Source of the DNA: JBATBW01 sp049662565
Lineage (GTDB): Bacteria > Bacillota_I > Bacilli_A > Erysipelotrichales > Erysipelotrichaceae
DNA length: 7,119 nt
Assembly: GCA_049662565.1 (NCBI GenBank)
Contig: JBATBW010000186.1
Coordinates: 1-7,119 of the forward strand
Reading direction: 5' to 3'
Numbering within the stretch: the first letter of the stretch is position 1; each line of letters starts with the position of its first letter. Below, piece by piece: positions 5,591 to 7,119 of this stretch. Both the position numbers and the translations under genes were made by a program. The notes beneath the pieces were generated by a model. That model searched no databases. It saw only the letters and a program-made list of their open reading frames with translations, and had not been told where the DNA came from.

Positions 5591-5617
5591 ATGCAGAAAA
5601 CAGAGTATTCATTGTAA
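5591..5617 (+). pseudogene. Eight-codon ORF behind a near-perfect Shine-Dalgarno: leader peptide or gene stub
   Basis: AAAGGAGGT (5576-5584) lies six bases before an ATG that reads M-Q-K-T-E-Y-S-L and then TAA. A signal this strong for so short a product suggests either a regulatory leader peptide or the start of a gene cut off just after its first codons. I cannot match the peptide to any known leader. The downstream frame is closed by further stops, favouring a truncated gene. Confidence 0.35.
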
Positions 5618-5687
5618 GCGTCAAATAATACAGCACTAATATGAAAATTGATAGTCATATATAATTTTTATATTAAGAGGATGCAAT

Positions 5688-5810
5688 ATGAGAACACTTG
5701 ATGAATGGAATGATTTAATGGAAGATCAAAAGACTAAAGAGTTAAGCGCAGCTAGTTATTCTATGATAAGTGTCTTTGTTTACTCACAAAAAACAAGTAT
5801 TATTAAATAA
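5688..5810 (+). CDS. Small hypothetical protein, 40 residues
   Basis: ATG 5688 follows AGAGG (5676-5680) at a seven-base spacing. A TATAAT at 5660-5665 could be its -10, though no good -35 lies at the right distance. The product starts M-R-T-L-D-E-W-N-D-L-M-E, is acidic and helical in its first half, and turns hydrophobic toward a basic end. No family is recognised. It may be the N-terminal stub of a longer gene, since the hydrophobic turn ends abruptly, or a genuine small protein. It lies 55 bases ahead of the 149-residue gene and could be co-transcribed with it. Confidence 0.4.
   Translation: MRTLDEWNDLMEDQKTKELSAASYSMISVFVYSQKTSIIK
5776..5803 (+). promoter_or_regulatory. Possible promoter for the 149-residue hypothetical gene
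   Basis: TTGTTT (5776-5781) and TATTAT (5798-5803) are separated by 16 bases, about 60 bases before ATG 5866. The match is reasonable, but the region is so AT-rich that chance matches are common, and it overlaps the end of the small ORF at 5688-5810. Confidence 0.25.
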
Positions 5811-5865
5811 TTAGGATATTTTAATTTTTTTAAAAAGATATGTAGAACAAGAAAGGACGATAACA

Positions 5866-6315
5866 ATGGAAGATATTATTAAGATAGTAATTAAAGGTCA
5901 TTCATATTGGCGTAGTAGGCCTATATATGATGACAAAGTTACCATTACGCCAGAACAAATTTCATATGAATATATACCTATATCTGACGATGATGATATT
6001 TATTTAAAAAGAAAATGGTCTTATAAAACAACAAACCCAATTTTTAAGATGAAGTTTACAAAAATATGTGAATTGCTAAAAAAAGCTTTTGAAACTGTGG
6101 ATAGAAACATGGGGGTTTTAGATGTTCAAGGTATTAATTTCATTGTTGTATTTGCTGATAGAACAAAATATAAAGTATATTATCCGGTGCCTGCTGACGA
6201 GTTTGAAGAATTATTTAGAGCAATAAAAAATATAGTTCCTCAATGTGAAGATATTCCTAAGGTGCTAGTGACTTCTGAAGATTTTAAAAAAATAAGAGAA
6301 ATGGAAAAGGAGTAA
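5866..6315 (+). CDS. Hypothetical protein, 149 residues, family not recognised
   Basis: This intact gene has AAAGGA (5852-5857) eight bases before the ATG. The protein is soluble, without signal peptide or membrane segment. It opens with a beta-rich part (I-K-I-V-I-K-G-H-S-Y-W-R-S-R), has an acidic D-D-D-D at 41-44, a lysine-rich helix near 65-75 (K-I-C-E-L-L-K-K-A-F), a hydrophobic strand I-N-F-I-V-V-F-A-D at about 91-99, then a Y-Y-P-V-P-A-D-E-F-E-E-L-F segment. The alternating strand-helix pattern suggests a small alpha/beta domain with paired strands, perhaps an immunity or anti-toxin type protein. That is only an impression. Codon use is very AT-rich, as in the neighbours. Nothing in its surroundings gives a function. 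Confidence 0.7.
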   Translation: MEDIIKIVIKGHSYWRSRPIYDDKVTITPEQISYEYIPISDDDDIYLKRKWSYKTTNPIFKMKFTKICELLKKAFETVDRNMGVLDVQGINFIVVFADRTKYKVYYPVPADEFEELFRAIKNIVPQCEDIPKVLVTSEDFKKIREMEKE

Positions 6316-6403
6316 TTTAGTATTATTATTAAAATTATTAAATACACAGAGGATTAATAAATATATTAAGTAAATATATAATATAAATAGAGAGAATTTA
6401 ATT

Positions 6404-6478
6404 GTGGAAGAAATACATCCAGCATTTTTTCCTTTAGGAATTGTTGATGATATTATGACAAAAAATGATATAAATTAA
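6404..6478 (+). CDS. Very short ORF, 24 residues, doubtful
   Basis: A GTG frame reads M-E-E-I-H-P-A-F-F-P-L-G-I-V-D-D-I and stops after 24 codons. It is preceded only by a weak purine stretch (AGAGAG). The composition looks protein-like, so it may be the stub of a lost gene. I see no family, and chance is possible. Confidence 0.2.
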   Translation: MEEIHPAFFPLGIVDDIMTKNDIN

Positions 6479-6526
6479 TGTAAAACTAGGATATTACAAT
6501 TTTAAAATTCATGTTGTTATGTTTTT

Positions 6527-6556
6527 TATAATGGAGTATTCTTTTTATAAGGAGGA
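6527..6556 (+). promoter_or_regulatory. -10 element and strong ribosome binding site of the nitroreductase gene
   Basis: A perfect TATAAT lies at 6527-6532, with only a weak TTAAAA as a -35 candidate. AAGGAGGAT (6549-6557) precedes ATG 6563 by a normal spacing and fixes the start. An alternative TTGTTA-17-TATTCT (6514-6542) would start transcription too close to the ribosome binding site. Confidence 0.4.
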
Positions 6557-6562
6557 TATGTT

Positions 6563-7119
6563 ATGGATGATCTTAATTATGAAATGATTTATAAACGGAA
6601 ATCTTTTCACTTGTTCACAAATATTGGTAATGAAGAAATAAGTGAACAAGAACTATTAGAAATTGAAGAGACATATAAAAATTTGACTCCTTTGGTTAGT
6701 AATATTGATACTAAAATCAAAATTGTTCCGGCTTCTAAAACATTATTTAAACGTGGTCAACAGTATAATATTTTGTTTTATAGTGAGAAAAAGGATAATT
6801 ACCTACAAAATATTGGTTATTTAGGAGAACAGTTGGATTTATATTTGGTTTCCAAAAATATTGGTACATTATGGTTTGGGATAGGTAAACCGGAAGAGGC
6901 AATGATTGATGGCCTTGATTTTGTCATAATGATACAAATAGCTAAAATTGATGATGAAAAAAAGTTTAGAAAAGATATGTTTAAAAGTAAACGTAAACCA
7001 ATAGATGAAATATGGTCAGGTGATACAATTAAAGGAGTAACTGAAATAGTCAGATTTGCTCCAAGTGCATGTAACAGCCAACCTTGGTTTGTGGAGCATG
7101 TTGGTGATGAGATCAAAAT
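6563..7119 (+). CDS. Nitroreductase family protein, TM1586 type (3' end cut by the window)
   Basis: The frame is open for 185 codons up to the right edge. It matches the putative TM1586-type nitroreductases, FMN-binding oxidoreductases of about 240-260 residues. Visible features are R-K-S-F-H-L-F at 12-18 (FMN phosphate contact region in this superfamily), the central Q-N-I-G-Y-L-G-E-Q-L-D-L-Y-L and N-I-G-T-L-W-F-G-I-G-K-P block at 82-110, K-S-K-R-K-P at 141-146, and F-A-P-S-A-C-N-S-Q-P-W at 165-175. The A-P-S-x-x-N-x-Q-P-W motif binds the flavin in nitroreductases. Substrate is unknown. The remaining 60-70 residues lie outside the window. The gene looks intact and has its own promoter-like signals, so it may mark the return to stable chromosomal genes (inference). 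Confidence 0.85.
   Translation, partial: MDDLNYEMIYKRKSFHLFTNIGNEEISEQELLEIEETYKNLTPLVSNIDTKIKIVPASKTLFKRGQQYNILFYSEKKDNYLQNIGYLGEQLDLYLVSKNIGTLWFGIGKPEEAMIDGLDFVIMIQIAKIDDEKKFRKDMFKSKRKPIDEIWSGDTIKGVTEIVRFAPSACNSQPWFVEHVGDEIK

Noticed and set aside
6817..7116. Minus-strand 99-codon open frame at the right edge
   Set aside because: Antisense to the nitroreductase gene, which has clear family motifs and a strong ribosome binding site.
1..7119. CRISPR array, tRNA or rRNA genes
   Set aside because: No regularly spaced repeats and no tRNA- or rRNA-like sequence seen on either strand.

Overview
The window is AT-rich, with strong AGGAGG-type ribosome binding sites, sigma-A-like promoters and protein families typical of low-GC Firmicutes, most likely a gut-type Clostridia (inference; no marker gene is present). 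It reads as accessory DNA: intact small genes lie among decayed toxin-antitoxin, defence-like and mobile-element genes.

Layout. Positions 1-163 look like the end of an IS21-type insertion sequence on the minus strand (start of a transposase-like ORF plus two copies of a GGGGTCAA...TTAGC repeat), which runs off the left edge. It abuts a truncated ORF with faint resemblance to a serine recombinase (163-354). A promoter overlapped by an inverted repeat then drives a two-gene Fic module: an antitoxin-like protein with a VbhA-type C-terminus (457-981) and a Fic enzyme (983-1699) whose motif lacks the usual last arginine. Straight after fic lies a broken CHAT-domain (caspase-like) gene (about 1722-2896). 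It keeps its SAHG histidine and SACHT cysteine but carries several frameshifts and a stop. It is fused abruptly to a broken rhuM gene (2897-3608) that has lost its 5' end and an internal segment.

A perfect palindrome (3665-3689) separates this from an intact pair, a DUF1697 protein (3732-4277) and a TfoX N-terminal-domain protein (4303-4623). A 583-base stretch without a convincing gene follows. Next come a truncated AbiEi-type antitoxin without its toxin (5207-5485), an orphan leader with a near-perfect Shine-Dalgarno sequence that translates only eight codons (5591-5617), a 40-residue ORF (5688-5810), an unrecognised 149-residue protein (5866-6315), a very short ORF, and the start of a TM1586-type nitroreductase (6563 to the right edge).

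How the genes work together. Only the Fic pair forms a convincing functional module: shared promoter, one-base gap, antitoxin first. The CHAT remnant 22 bases downstream of fic may once have been a third gene of that operon. DUF1697 and TfoX are probably co-transcribed. The rest looks like successive insertions and deletions in one accessory site. The most notable points are the Fic/antitoxin motif anomalies and the Fic-CHAT arrangement, including a frameshift at an A8 run just before the CHAT catalytic histidine.
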